Assembly: GCF_013314895.1 (NCBI RefSeq)
Contig: NZ_JABTYE010000014.1
Location: forward strand, 1-64,000
From: Cupriavidus gilardii
GTDB lineage: Bacteria > Pseudomonadota > Gammaproteobacteria > Burkholderiales > Burkholderiaceae
DNA length: 64,000 bases
Direction of reading: 5' to 3'
The position numbers and the translations under genes were made by a program. Position 1 is the stretch's first letter, and each line of letters opens with the position of its first letter. Positions 52,524 through 61,970 of this stretch are shown in pieces. The notes beneath the pieces were generated by a model. The model did no database searches. It saw only the letters and a program-made list of their open reading frames with translations, and was not told the DNA's origin.

Positions 52524-54848
52524 ATGGAACAACAAGACATTACGTTTCAACCCGACGAGCCGGCCGATTCGCTGACGCTGGCCCATTACGCCGAACGGGC
52601 CTATCTCGACTATGCGATCAGCGTGGTCAAGGGCCGCGCGCTGCCGGAAGTGGCCGACGGCCAGAAGCCGGTGCAGCGTCGCATCCTGTTCGCGATGCAC
52701 GAGATGGGCCTGCGCGCCGACGCCAAGCCGGTCAAGTCGGCGCGCGTGGTCGGCGACGTGCTGGGCAAATTCCACCCGCACGGCGACCAGTCGGCCTACG
52801 ACGCGCTGGTGCGGCTGGCGCAGGACTTCTCGCTGCGCTATCCGCTGATCGACGGCCAGGGCAACTTCGGCTCGCGCGACGGCGATGGCGCTGCGGCGAT
52901 GCGCTACACCGAAGCGCGCCTGACGCCGATCGCGCGGCTGCTGCTCGACGAGATCGACCAGGGCACGGTCGACTTCACGCCGAACTACGACGGCTCGATG
53001 GAAGAGCCGAAGCTGTTGCCGGCGCGGCTGCCGTTCGTGCTGCTCAATGGCGCGTCGGGCATCGCGGTCGGCATGGCCACCGAAATCCCGCCGCACAATC
53101 TGCGCGAGGTCGCCGCCGCCACGGTGGCGATGATCCGCAATCCGAACATCACGCTGGCCGAGCTGCTGGCGCTGATGCCGGGTCCGGACTATCCCGGCGG
53201 CGGCCAGATCATCTCATCGGCGGCGGAGATCGCGCAGATCTACGAGAACGGCCGCGGCAGCCTGAAGGTGCGCGCGCGCTGGGTGATCGAGGACATGGCG
53301 CGCGGCCAGTGGCAACTGGTGGTCAACGAGCTGCCGCCCGGCACCTCGGCGCAGAAGGTGCTCGAGGAAATCGAGGAGCTGACCAATCCGAAGGTGCGCG
53401 CCGGCAAGAAGTCGCTGACGCCCGAGCAGCTGCAGCTCAAGCAGACCATGCTGGGCGTGCTCGACGCGGTGCGCGACGAGTCCGGCAAGGATGCGCCGGT
53501 GCGTCTGGTGTTCGAGCCCAAGAGCAAGAACATCGACCAACAGGAATTTGCGCAGACGCTGCTCGCGCATACCAGCCTGGAATCGGGCGCGCCGATCAAC
53601 CTGGTGATGATCGGCACCGACGGCCGTCCGCGGCAGAAGGGCCTGATCGAGATCCTGCGCGAATGGATCGCCTTCCGCTTCGAGACGGTGACCCGCCGCA
53701 GCCGGCATCGGCTGGCCAAGGTCGAGGACCGCATCCATATCCTCGAAGGCCGGATGCTGGTGCTGCTCAATATCGACGAGGTGATCCGCATCATCCGCGA
53801 AGGCGACGAGCCCAAGCCGGCGCTGATGCAGGCCTTCGGCCTGTCCGAGCGGCAGGCCGAGGACATCCTCGAAATCCGGCTGCGCCAGCTCGCGCGGCTC
53901 GAATCGATCCGCATCGAGCAGGAGCTGAAGGACCTGCGCGAAGAGCAGGCCGAGCTGGACGTGCTGCTCAAGTCCGAGACGATGATGCGCCGTCGCATCA
54001 TCAAGGAGATCGAGGCCGACGCCAGGCAGTACAGCCCCGCCGACAAGGACCCGCGCCGCACGCTGATCCAGGAAGAGCGCCGTGCCGCCGCCGAGGTGCG
54101 CGTGATCGACGAACCGGTCACCGTGGTGGTATCGCAGAAGGGCTGGGTGCGCACGCGCCAGGGCCATGGCCACGAACCGCAGCAGTTCACGTTCAAGGCC
54201 GGCGACGCGCTGTACGGCACCTTCGAATGCCGCACCATCGACGTGCTGCTGGCCTTCGGCACCAATGGCCGCGTCTATTCGGTGCCGGTGGCAGGGCTGC
54301 CGGGCGGCCGCGGCGACGGCGTGCCGCTGACCACGCTGGTCGAGCTGCAGGCCGGCACGCAGATCGCGCATACCTTCGCCGGCACGGCCGATCAGCGCAT
54401 GCTGATTGCCACGCGCAACGGCAACGGCTTCCAGAGCAAGATCGGCGACATGATCAGCCGGCAGAAGGGCGGCAAGTCGTTCCTGACGCTCGACGATGGC
54501 GATGCACCGCTGGCGCCCGCGCCGATCGGCGACGAGGCGACGCACGCGGCCTGCCTGTCCGGCAACGGCCGCCTGCTGCTGATCGCGCTCGACGAGATCA
54601 AGGTGCTGTCCGGCGGCGGACGCGGCGTGATCCTGATGGAGCTCGAGCCGAAGGAGACGCTGCAGCAGGTCGCCGCGGTGGGCGCGCCCGGACTGATGGT
54701 GTCCGGGCAGGGCCGCGGCGGCAAGGCGTCGTCGCAGAAGCTGGCCGGCGCCAATCTGCTGCCCTATGTCGGCAAGCGCGCGCGCAAGGGCAAGGCGGTC
54801 GAGCTCAAGCTCAAGGAGATGGCGATCGAGCCGATCAAGGCTGTCTGA
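52524..54848 (+). CDS. parC: DNA topoisomerase IV subunit A
   Basis: 774 residues. Winged-helix domain with catalytic Tyr128 in [10 protein letters not shown]. The quinolone pocket is [10 protein letters not shown] (Gln89 and Asp93 at the E. coli 80 and 84 positions), which I take as the normal betaproteobacterial form. A long coiled coil (around 440-500) and the C-terminal beta-pinwheel ([30 protein letters not shown]) follow. It separates daughter chromosomes together with ParE. Confidence 0.95.
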   Translation: MEQQDITFQPDEPADSLTLAHYAERAYLDYAISVVKGRALPEVADGQKPVQRRILFAMHEMGLRADAKPVKSARVVGDVLGKFHPHGDQSAYDALVRLAQDFSLRYPLIDGQGNFGSRDGDGAAAMRYTEARLTPIARLLLDEIDQGTVDFTPNYDGSMEEPKLLPARLPFVLLNGASGIAVGMATEIPPHNLREVAAATVAMIRNPNITLAELLALMPGPDYPGGGQIISSAAEIAQIYENGRGSLKVRARWVIEDMARGQWQLVVNELPPGTSAQKVLEEIEELTNPKVRAGKKSLTPEQLQLKQTMLGVLDAVRDESGKDAPVRLVFEPKSKNIDQQEFAQTLLAHTSLESGAPINLVMIGTDGRPRQKGLIEILREWIAFRFETVTRRSRHRLAKVEDRIHILEGRMLVLLNIDEVIRIIREGDEPKPALMQAFGLSERQAEDILEIRLRQLARLESIRIEQELKDLREEQAELDVLLKSETMMRRRIIKEIEADARQYSPADKDPRRTLIQEERRAAAEVRVIDEPVTVVVSQKGWVRTRQGHGHEPQQFTFKAGDALYGTFECRTIDVLLAFGTNGRVYSVPVAGLPGGRGDGVPLTTLVELQAGTQIAHTFAGTADQRMLIATRNGNGFQSKIGDMISRQKGGKSFLTLDDGDAPLAPAPIGDEATHAACLSGNGRLLLIALDEIKVLSGGGRGVILMELEPKETLQQVAAVGAPGLMVSGQGRGGKASSQKLAGANLLPYVGKRARKGKAVELKLKEMAIEPIKAV

Positions 54849-54885
54849 TCGCCGGTTGCTCGCCCGTTCGCTGGGCGGGCGGCCG

Positions 54886-56484
54886 CTACGAGCCGGCGGC
54901 GGCCAATGCCGCCGGCAAGCGCGACGCCGGCCCCGGCGTGCGCAGCGTGACGTCGATGTCCGCGACGCGCGCCGCCCGCTGGAAGTCGGTCAACGTTTCC
55001 TCGATATCGTGGTCGATGCGCTCGCAACGGGTCGCATCGATGATCAGCTTGCCGCCCGGTTCGACTTTCGCCAGATGGCGCCGCAGCTGCGCCTTGTGGA
55101 AGAAGGACACGTCCTTGTGCAGCCGCAGCAGATAGCAATCCTCGTAGCGCGTCAGCGAGATCGCGCTCTGCGCGTGATGGCGCAGCGTGAACGCGATCCC
55201 CACCGCCATGCCGATGGCGATGCCGAACAGCAGGTCGGTGGCCAGGATGGCCGCGATCGTGACGACGAACGGCAGGGCCTGTGCCGGGCCCTTGCGCCAG
55301 GCCTCGACGAACAGCGCGGGCTTGGCCAGCTTGTATCCCACGTGCAGCAGGATGGCGGACAGGGCCGCGAGCGGAATCCAGCGCAGCAGATCGGACAGGA
55401 ACAGCACGCTGGCCAGCAGCAGCACGCCATGCACGACCGCCGACACCTTGGTGCGGCCGCCTGCGCTGATATTGGCCGAGCTGCGCACGATCACCGCCGT
55501 CAATGGCAGCGCGCCGAGCAGGCCGGCCATCATGTTGCCGACGCCCTGCGCGTAGAGCTCGCGATTGGGCGGCGCCACGCGGCGCATCGGGTCGAGCTTG
55601 TCTACCGCCTCCAGACTCAACAGCGTCTCCAGGCTGGCAACGATCGCCAACGTCAGCGCGACCACGTACAGATCGGGATTGGCCAGCGCCGAAAAATCCG
55701 GCCGCACCAGTTCGGCCAGCAGCGAGGCCGGACCATCGATGGCTGGCAGCTGCACCAGATGATCGGGCGCCAGCGCGGCATCCGGGCTCGCATGCGCCGC
55801 AAAGCGCTGGTACAGCACGCCCCACAGCACCGCCAGCAGCGGCGCGGGCAGGGCGCGCAGCGCGCGGCGCTGGCGCACGAAATCGGTATCCCATAGCACC
55901 AGGATTGCCAGCGCCACCGCCGCCACCGTCAGATTGGTGCCGGACACCATGCCGAGCGCCTGCTGTGCGGCCTCGGCCAGGCCCGCCTCGTCGACGAGCC
56001 GGCTGTCCAGCGGCGCGGACGAGGGCAGGCCCAGCGCGACCGGCAGTTGCTTGAGGATCAGCAGCAGCCCGATCGCGGCGAGCATGCCCTTGATCACGGC
56101 CGACGGCACCAGCGCGGCGATATCGCCGGCGCGCAGCCACGCGAACACGACCTGCAGCGCGCCGGCCAGCATCACCGCGACCAGGAAGGCGGAGAAGCTG
56201 CCGAGCGTCGAGATCGCGCCAACGACGATCACGACCAGGCCGGCCGCCGGGCCGCTGACGCTCAACTGTGAGCCGCTCAGCATGGCGACCACCACGCCGC
56301 CGATCACGCCGGCCAGCAGGCCAGACAACAACGGTGCGCCGGAGGCCAGCGCGATGCCCAGGCACAGCGGCAGGGCAACGAGGAAGACCACCACGCCGGC
56401 CGGAATGTCGCGGCCGAGGTGGCGGAGATAGGCGTCGCGCAAGGACGCGTTGGAGACGGTCGGGGTAGGGGGCGCGGAGGTCAT
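54886..56484 (-). CDS. SulP family transporter (probable bicarbonate uptake)
   Basis: 532 residues from ATG 56484. SulP core: GRDIPAGVVVFLVALPLCLG, SQLSVSGPAAGLVVIVVGAI, SLETLLSLEAVDKLDPMRR and QGVGNMMAGLLGALPLTAVI. A short C-terminal STAS-like end contains GGKLIIDATRCERIDHDIEE. The beta-carbonic anhydrase gene lies just upstream on the same strand, a pairing seen in bicarbonate/CO2 modules, so bicarbonate rather than sulfate is the likelier substrate (inference). Confidence 0.85.
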   Translation of the reverse strand: MTSAPPTPTVSNASLRDAYLRHLGRDIPAGVVVFLVALPLCLGIALASGAPLLSGLLAGVIGGVVVAMLSGSQLSVSGPAAGLVVIVVGAISTLGSFSAFLVAVMLAGALQVVFAWLRAGDIAALVPSAVIKGMLAAIGLLLILKQLPVALGLPSSAPLDSRLVDEAGLAEAAQQALGMVSGTNLTVAAVALAILVLWDTDFVRQRRALRALPAPLLAVLWGVLYQRFAAHASPDAALAPDHLVQLPAIDGPASLLAELVRPDFSALANPDLYVVALTLAIVASLETLLSLEAVDKLDPMRRVAPPNRELYAQGVGNMMAGLLGALPLTAVIVRSSANISAGGRTKVSAVVHGVLLLASVLFLSDLLRWIPLAALSAILLHVGYKLAKPALFVEAWRKGPAQALPFVVTIAAILATDLLFGIAIGMAVGIAFTLRHHAQSAISLTRYEDCYLLRLHKDVSFFHKAQLRRHLAKVEPGGKLIIDATRCERIDHDIEETLTDFQRAARVADIDVTLRTPGPASRLPAALAAAGS

Positions 56485-56506
56485 GGGCTCGATGCTATAG
56501 GTGGGT

Positions 56507-56566
56507 TCACGCGGTGAGATCACGCGGTGAGATCACGCGGTGAGATCACGCGGTGAGATCACGCGG
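56507..56566. repeat. 13-bp tandem repeat between the carbonic anhydrase and SulP genes
   Basis: TCACGCGGTGAGA occurs four times in tandem (56507, 56520, 56533, 56546) with a partial fifth. Each unit is itself a dyad (TCACGCGGTGA). It fills the leader between the two co-directional genes, upstream of the SulP start. It could bind a regulator or just tune spacing. Confidence 0.93.
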
Positions 56567-56573
56567 GGTCGGT

Positions 56574-57206
56574 TCAGGCGGCCAGCGGTTCGAGGCCAGC
56601 CACCGCCTCCGTGCCGTCAAGGCACAGCCGCTCCTCCAGCAGGCCGGTTTCCAGCGAGTAGATCCACGCATGCAGGCGCAGCGTTCGGCCGCTGTCCCAC
56701 ACCTTGCGTACCAGCGGCATCTCGGCCAGCTTGCGCACCTGCGCGATCGCGTTCAGTTCGACCAGCCGCGCGGTGCGGGCGTCGTCGCCATCGAGGCGAT
56801 CGAGCTCGCGGCAATGCGCGCGATAGACCTGCCGGATCTCGTCAAGCCGCGCATCGACGTGGGGCAGCTCGGGCACGCGCGCCAGCGACGCACGCACGCC
56901 GCCGCAGCCCTGATGCCCGCAGACGATGACGTTGCCCACGCGCAGCACCTCGAGCGCGTACTGCAGCACGCTCATCAGATTGGGATCGTCTTCGCACACC
57001 AGATTGGCGATGTTCCGGTGCACGAACAGATCGCCCGGCTCGGCATTGGTGATCAGCTCCGCCGGCACGCGGCTGTCCGAGCAGCCGATCCACAGCACGT
57101 CGGGCGACTGTCGCACGGACAGGCGCTTGAAGCGGTCGGGATCGCGTGACAACACTTCGGTGGCCCAGGCGCGGTTCTCGAGCATCAGGCGTTTGGCGAC
57201 TTCCAT
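56574..57206 (-). CDS. Beta-carbonic anhydrase
   Basis: 210 residues. Zinc ligands Cys42 (in GCSDSRVP with Asp44/Arg46), His98 and Cys101 (CGHQGCGGVRAS) are all present, as is VHRNIANLV. The enzyme interconverts CO2 and bicarbonate in the cytoplasm. Length and sequence are those of the E. coli Can type. It is upstream of and co-directional with the SulP transporter, separated by the 13-bp repeats. Confidence 0.92.
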   Translation of the reverse strand: MEVAKRLMLENRAWATEVLSRDPDRFKRLSVRQSPDVLWIGCSDSRVPAELITNAEPGDLFVHRNIANLVCEDDPNLMSVLQYALEVLRVGNVIVCGHQGCGGVRASLARVPELPHVDARLDEIRQVYRAHCRELDRLDGDDARTARLVELNAIAQVRKLAEMPLVRKVWDSGRTLRLHAWIYSLETGLLEERLCLDGTEAVAGLEPLAA

Positions 57207-57439
57207 GGTGGCTCCCTGCTATGCGGACGGTTGGAGACGACGGCCACGCAGGTGCCACGTGCGTTGATACGTTAGTGCACTGCATCAGTGCATCGTGGTC
57301 GCGGTGCCGTACGGCGGAACAACTCTTCGTCCGGCCGCAGCGAAAGTCAGTTCCGTGTTACATCGCACAAATTTGTGCAATGCAGAATTCGGCCGCATTG
57401 AAGCCGGGGGGGCGCCGTTGCCGTACCTGGCCGCTTTTG

Positions 57440-58048
57440 CTAGCCCAGCACCAACGTCAACGCGAGGCCGAGCATCACCGCGGCGATGGCGCCGTCCAGA
57501 CAGCGCCATGCCACCGGGCGCCGGAACAGCGGCGCCAGCAGTCCGGCGCCATAAGCGAGCGCCAGGAACCACGACAGGCTGGCCAGCGCCGCGCCGACGC
57601 CGAAGGTCCAGCGGCCATCGCTGCCATGCTGACTGGCCAGCGCGCCGAGCAGCACCACGGTATCGAGGTAGACGTGCGGATTCAGGAAGGTGAAGGCCAG
57701 GCAGGTGATCAGCGCGGTTGCCAGCGGCAGCGGCGCCGAGGCCTGCAGTTCGACCTTGCCTGCATCGAACGCGCGCCGCGCGGCCATCAGACCATAGATC
57801 GCGAGGAAGGCCGCGCCGCCATAGCGCGTCAGCGTCAGCCAGCCGGGATGCGCGTGCAGCAGCGCGCCGAGGCCGGCAATGCCGACGCCGATCAGCAGCG
57901 CATCGGACGTGGCGCACAGCAGGGCGACCGGCAGGCGATGCTGGCGCCGGATGCCAAGCCGCAGCACGAAGGCGTTCTGCGCGCCGATCGGGATGATCAG
58001 CGCCAGGCTGGAAAGGAAGCCGGCCATCAGGGGCATGTCGATCTTCAT
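57440..58048 (-). CDS. argO: LysE/ArgO-type amino acid exporter
   Basis: 202 residues, six membrane helices. GFLSSLALIIPIGAQNAFVL and LGIRRQHRL at the N-terminus, then CATSDALLIGVGIAGLGALL and LAFTFLNPHVYLDTVVLLGA, are LysE superfamily signatures; the length matches ArgO (arginine exporter). It is divergent from an ArgP/LysG-like regulator across a 97-bp region, the classic arrangement for controlled export of basic amino acids. Confidence 0.88.
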   Translation of the reverse strand: MKIDMPLMAGFLSSLALIIPIGAQNAFVLRLGIRRQHRLPVALLCATSDALLIGVGIAGLGALLHAHPGWLTLTRYGGAAFLAIYGLMAARRAFDAGKVELQASAPLPLATALITCLAFTFLNPHVYLDTVVLLGALASQHGSDGRWTFGVGAALASLSWFLALAYGAGLLAPLFRRPVAWRCLDGAIAAVMLGLALTLVLG

Positions 58049-58091
58049 CGGGGGTGGACTGGAGTCGGGCGGGAAAGGCCCTCACCATAGC

Positions 58092-58106
58092 TTTGCTGTC
58101 AGCAAA
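58092..58106. promoter_or_regulatory. Palindrome in the argO-argP intergenic region
   Basis: TTTGCTG-T-CAGCAAA is a perfect dyad of two 7-bp arms (58092-58098 and 58100-58106) with one central base. It fits the T-N11-A pattern of LysR-type operators. It lies 44 bp from the argO start and 40 bp from the argP start, so ArgP binding could control both. Confidence 0.72.
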
Positions 58107-58145
58107 AGAAAAACTAAACTTCCTTTTCCTGGATTAGAAACGCTA

Positions 58146-59111
58146 ATGATGAAGATCGACAACGGCCAACTGGCCGCCTTCGCCGCCGTGCTGCAGGAGG
58201 GAAGCTTCGAGGCCGCGGCCCGGCGTCTGCATGTCACGCCATCGGCGATCAGCCAGCGCATGCGCCAGCTCGAAGAGCGGCTCGGCCAGGTGTTGCTGCA
58301 ACGGGGCAGTCCCTGCCAGCCGACCGCGGCCGGCCGCACGCTGGCGCGCTATACCGAGCAACTGGCGCTGCTCGAAGCGGAGACGCTGGCCGAGCTCGGC
58401 GATGGCAATGGCTTGCGGGGCAAGGACGGGATGCCGCTGCGCGTGCCGCTCGCCGTCAATGCCGATTCGCTCGACAGCTGGTTTCCCGCGAGCTTCGATG
58501 CATTGCCGGCCGAGCCCGCGATGGTCTTCGATCTGCGCGTCGAGGACCAGGACCATTCGGCGACGCTGCTGCGCGAGGGGGTGGTGATGGCCGCGGTCAG
58601 CGCCAGCGCCGAGCCGGTGCAGGGCTGCACCGTCGAACCGCTCGGCATCATGCGCTATCTGGGCGTGGCGTCGCCGGCGTTGATCGCCGAGGCGTTTGCC
58701 GGCGGCGTCGACGCCGCCAGCCTGGCGCGCACGCCGATGCTGGCCTTCAATCGCAAGGACGCGTTGCAGGCGCGTTTTATCGCGCTGCTGATCGGCTTCG
58801 ATTTCCAGCAGCCGCTACCGCCGACGCACTACGTGCCGTCGACCGCCGGCTTCGTCGCCTTTGCGCAGCGCGGGCTTGGCTGGGGAATGATGCCCGAGCC
58901 CTTCGTGCGCGAGCCGCTGGCGCATGGGACGCTGGCCGAATTCGCGCCAGGCCGCCATCTGGACGTGCCCTTGTACTGGCACCGGTGGCGGCTGCGCTCG
59001 CCGGCGCTGGATGCCATCACGGTCGCCGTGCGGCAGGCGGCGTCGAAGTCGTTGCTGCCGTTGGGGGCGCCGGGGCCGCGGCGGCCGTCGCGGGCAGGGA
59101 AGAAGCGCTGA
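58146..59111 (+). CDS. argP: ArgP/LysG-like LysR regulator
   Basis: 321 residues (a second ATG follows directly). LysR HTH at about 5-60: QLAAFAAVLQEGSFEAAARR, LHVTPSAISQRMRQLEERLG. The effector domain has VNADSLDSWF, a marker of ArgP/LysG regulators that sense arginine or lysine. It is divergent from argO. The C-terminal 20 residues (Pro/Arg/Gly-rich) extend past the usual family end. Confidence 0.88.
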   Translation: MMKIDNGQLAAFAAVLQEGSFEAAARRLHVTPSAISQRMRQLEERLGQVLLQRGSPCQPTAAGRTLARYTEQLALLEAETLAELGDGNGLRGKDGMPLRVPLAVNADSLDSWFPASFDALPAEPAMVFDLRVEDQDHSATLLREGVVMAAVSASAEPVQGCTVEPLGIMRYLGVASPALIAEAFAGGVDAASLARTPMLAFNRKDALQARFIALLIGFDFQQPLPPTHYVPSTAGFVAFAQRGLGWGMMPEPFVREPLAHGTLAEFAPGRHLDVPLYWHRWRLRSPALDAITVAVRQAASKSLLPLGAPGPRRPSRAGKKR

Positions 59112-59149
59112 ACGATCGCGCTCGCGTTCGGCTCGGAGTTTGGATCAGG

Positions 59150-59227
59150 CGATCGGCTTGGCGGCGATCACGACACAGTGCGCATTGGGCTCAGGGGTTG
59201 AGTCAGCCGATCGGCTTGGCAGCGATC
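59150..59227 (-). repeat. Duplicated 3-prime end of the flavin reductase gene
   Basis: CGATCGGCTTGGC recurs at 59150 and 59208 with similar sequence after it (GGCGATCA and AGCGATCG). On the minus strand both copies encode IAAKPI. The copy at 59150 lies beyond the true stop at 59203, so it looks like a short duplication or a displaced older gene end. Confidence 0.7.
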
Positions 59228-59781
59228 GTCGAGGACGAGCGTACAAAGTTGCCGCCGCCCAGATGATGGATCGTGTGCAGGTCCTCGTTGCCCGCATCGA
59301 ACTTCCACCGGCCATTGGCGAACACGCGCGGATCCGCGGCCGCCGCCACGACCTCGCCGAAGCAGGTGTCGTAGGCATCTTCGGTATGCGCCTCCGGAAT
59401 CAGCCGGCACTCCATCCACGCGCTGCAGCCCGCTTCGATCAGCGGCAGTCCAAGCTCGGGGCCGGTGATGGCGGCGATGCCGAACTGCGCGAACTTGTCG
59501 ACGTCGCGGCCGGTGGCGCTGCCCACCGCGTAAGTCATATCGATCGCGGCCGCGCCCGGGATGCAGATGCCAAAGCTGCCGCTGGCCGCGACCAGCTCGC
59601 GCGTGAAGGTGCGCTTGTCGATCACGATCGCAATGCGCGGCGGCGTGAACTCGACCGGCATCGACCACGCCGCGGCCATCACGTTGCGGCGGGAGCCGTC
59701 GCTGCTGGTGATCAGCACCGTCGGGCCGTGGTTGATCAGGCGGCTGGCGTATTGGAGGGGGACGGGTTGGAAGGCGGTCAT
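59203..59781 (-). CDS. Flavin reductase-like FMN-binding protein
   Basis: 192 residues. QYASRLINHGPTVLITSSDG, NVMAAAWSMPVEFTPPRIAI, ASGSFGICIPGAA and ECRLIPE are typical of the flavin reductase-like (split-barrel FMN-binding) family. It would reduce FMN or be an FMN-dependent oxidoreductase; no partner oxygenase is next to it. The C-terminal GGGNFVRSSSTIAAKPIG is partly duplicated downstream. Confidence 0.82.
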   Translation of the reverse strand: MTAFQPVPLQYASRLINHGPTVLITSSDGSRRNVMAAAWSMPVEFTPPRIAIVIDKRTFTRELVAASGSFGICIPGAAAIDMTYAVGSATGRDVDKFAQFGIAAITGPELGLPLIEAGCSAWMECRLIPEAHTEDAYDTCFGEVVAAAADPRVFANGRWKFDAGNEDLHTIHHLGGGNFVRSSSTIAAKPIG

Positions 59782-59877
59782 CGGCTGGCTCGGCTTGGAT
59801 GGAAAGTAAAGGATGATTGCCGCGATGATGCCACCGGTCTGGCAGGAGGGTTGCTGTCCGCAACACTGGAAAACAAA

Positions 59878-59906
59878 AACCCGCGCAGCTGACGCTGTCG
59901 CGGGTT
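59878..59906 (-). terminator. Terminator of tmRNA
   Basis: AACCCGCG and CGCGGGTT arms (59899-59906 and 59878-59885) flank a 13-nt loop, followed in the minus direction by TTTGTTTT. It lies 36 bp past the tmRNA 3-prime end. Confidence 0.85.
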
Positions 59907-59941
59907 TGAGGACATCTGCCGGATGTCGTCGGGTGGAATAC

Positions 59942-60300
59942 TGGTGGAGCCGGCGGGAATCGAACCCGCGTCCGCAGATCCTCCACAGAGAGTTCTACAT
60001 ACTTAGTTCTGTCATTTGATTTAACCGTCGCATCGCGGACGAACACGCTCTACGACGGCGAGTCACTTGGTTTTCGTCCCTGAGGTCGTGACACCCGCAG
60101 GGCTTATCTGACGTAAATGACCTCGCGTGGTCTTGCGACCCTAGCCCGTCAGCGAGCCAGTGCGAGGACGGCGGCCCTTAGGCTGCCAGTGCGTAACGTT
60201 CGTCGTTAGCAGTTATTGCGTTCCCATTGATTTACGAGGTGACGGGTCCTCGGTATGCCCTCTACTGCTTTGCAACCCACGTCGAAACCAGGTCGGCCCC
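59942..60300 (-). ncRNA. ssrA: tmRNA
   Basis: A 359-nt RNA on the minus strand. It begins GGGGCCGACCTGGTTTCGAC and ends GGGTTCGATTCCCGCCGGCT then CCACCA, the tRNA-like ends. The internal tag frame (60210-60178) reads ANDERYALAA followed by TAA. It rescues stalled ribosomes by adding the tag for proteolysis. The 3-prime end, often a phage target, is intact and next to normal host genes here. Confidence 0.97.
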
Positions 60301-60354
60301 AGTAAGGAAAACGGATTGTACTCGCTTTCGACGCCGGGCGTGCGCACCGGTTCC

Positions 60355-61029
60355 CTAGGGTGCGGCAACGCCAGCGGTGAGCAGCGGAATCAACTCGCTT
60401 GGATGCCGCACCAGGTGGTCGCCGCCCCAACGCTCGGGCGGCTCACCCTCGCCACAGTACCCGTAGGCCGCCGTGATCGTGGCCATGCCGGCCGCCTTGC
60501 CGGCCTGGATGTCGCGCAGGTCGTCGCCCACGTAGGCGCATCGCAGCGGATCGACGCCGCTGATCTGCGCGGCGTGCAGCAGCGGGGCGGGGTGAGGTTT
60601 CGGATACGGCGTCGTGTCGCCGCTGACCACTGCGGCCGCGCGCGGCGCCAGGCCGATGGCATCGACCAGCGGCGTGGTGAAGCGGGCGATCTTGTTGGTG
60701 ACGATGCCCCACGGGATGCCCGCGGATTCGAGTGCCGCAAGAACCTCTTCGATCCCGTCGAACAGGCGGGTTTGCACGGCGATGTCGGCTTCGTAGTAGT
60801 TCAGGAAGGCATCGCGCAGTGCGGGGAAGTCGGGGTCGTCGGGCGTCTTGCCGAAGGCGGCGCCGATCAGCCCGCGTGCGCCATGGGAAGCCACCGGGCG
60901 CAGCAGCGCGTAGTCGACCGGTGGGCGGCCATGCTCGACCACCAGTCGATTCGCGGCGGCGGCCAGATCGGGCGCGGTATCGGCCAGCGTGCCGTCCAGA
61001 TCGAAGAAAACAGCGTCGAAGGTCGGCAT
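60355..61029 (-). CDS. gph: Phosphoglycolate phosphatase
   Basis: 224 residues. HAD motifs: FFDLDGTLADTAPD (nucleophile Asp10, Asp12), IPWGIVTNK (motif II), KPHPAPLLHAA (motif III Lys) and CAYVGDDLRDIQAGKAAGM (motif IV). Family and the ubiG neighbour support Gph. It clears 2-phosphoglycolate. It follows ubiG by 2 bp on the same strand, so they form an operon. Confidence 0.9.
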   Translation of the reverse strand: MPTFDAVFFDLDGTLADTAPDLAAAANRLVVEHGRPPVDYALLRPVASHGARGLIGAAFGKTPDDPDFPALRDAFLNYYEADIAVQTRLFDGIEEVLAALESAGIPWGIVTNKIARFTTPLVDAIGLAPRAAAVVSGDTTPYPKPHPAPLLHAAQISGVDPLRCAYVGDDLRDIQAGKAAGMATITAAYGYCGEGEPPERWGGDHLVRHPSELIPLLTAGVAAP

Positions 61030-61031
61030 GC

Positions 61032-61781
61032 TCAGGCGGCGCGGCGCAGGGCCATCAAGTAGTTGACGTCGGTATCGGCGCTCAGCTCGTAGACCTGCGA
61101 CAGCGGCCGGTAGACCATGCCGCGCATCTCGACCAGATCCAGACCGGCCTGTCGCGCGTAGCGGGCCAGTTCGGCGGGTTTGATGAACTTGTCGTAGTCG
61201 TGCGTGCCGCGCGGCAACATATTCATTACGTATTCGGCGCCGATCACCGCCAGCAGATAGGCTTTCAGGTTTCGGTTGATGGTCGAGAAGAAGACGTGGC
61301 CGCCGGGGCGGACCAGGGTGGCGCAGGCTCGCACGATCGACGCCGGGTCGGGCACGTGCTCCAGCATCTCCATGCAGGTGACCACATCGAAGCTGGCCGG
61401 CATGCGCGCTGCGAGCGCTTCCGCGGCGATCTCCTCGTAGGTCACCGCAACACCCGACTCCAGGCTGTGCAGGTCGGCGACCTTCAGTGCCTTGGTCGAC
61501 AGGTCGATGCCCCGCACGGTCGCACCGGCGCGCGCCATGCTTTCGGAGAGGATGCCGCCGCCGCAGCCGATATCGACCACCTGCTTGCCGCGCAGATCGG
61601 CGATGCTGTCGATCCAGCCCAGCCGCAGCGGGTTGATCTCGTGCAGCGGCTTGAATTCGCTGTTCGGATCCCACCAGCGGTGGGCCATTTCGCTGAACTT
61701 GTCGATCTCCTTCAGATCGGCGTTGCGCGCAATCTGGTGGGTCTCGACGGTGGGGTGAATCACGGGGGAAGTCGGCGTCAT
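61032..61781 (-). CDS. ubiG: Ubiquinone biosynthesis O-methyltransferase
   Basis: 249 residues. [37 protein letters not shown] motif [20 protein letters not shown], and [13 protein letters not shown] are UbiG signatures; the end has [20 protein letters not shown]. It performs both O-methylations in ubiquinone synthesis. Operon with gph. Confidence 0.95.
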   Translation of the reverse strand: MTPTSPVIHPTVETHQIARNADLKEIDKFSEMAHRWWDPNSEFKPLHEINPLRLGWIDSIADLRGKQVVDIGCGGGILSESMARAGATVRGIDLSTKALKVADLHSLESGVAVTYEEIAAEALAARMPASFDVVTCMEMLEHVPDPASIVRACATLVRPGGHVFFSTINRNLKAYLLAVIGAEYVMNMLPRGTHDYDKFIKPAELARYARQAGLDLVEMRGMVYRPLSQVYELSADTDVNYLMALRRAA

Positions 61782-61926
61782 GAATCTGGCGCGCGCGTCG
61801 GAGCGCGGGACATTAGGAATTGGGGCAACTCTAACAAAATGCGCCCCGCGAGGCGAGCCGACGGCGGTGTGTCCAATGGACAGGAGAGCGGAGCAGGGGC
61901 GTTGATCCCAAACGCAGGACGAAAAA

Positions 61927-61952
61927 AAGCCCAGCTTGCGCTGGGCTTTTTC
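61927..61952 (-). terminator. Bidirectional terminator after ompA
   Basis: AAGCCCAGC (61927-61935), 4-nt loop TTGC, GCTGGGCTT (61940-61948), flanked by A and T runs on both sides. It lies 19 bp past the ompA stop. Confidence 0.92.
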
Positions 61953-61970
61953 GCCGTGGAGCGGGACCGA

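Noticed and set aside
59942-60300. tmRNA 3-prime end as the prophage integration site
   Set aside because: The gene is intact and flanked by ordinary host genes, with no phage sequence adjacent; the prophage boundary is near 36.4 kb.
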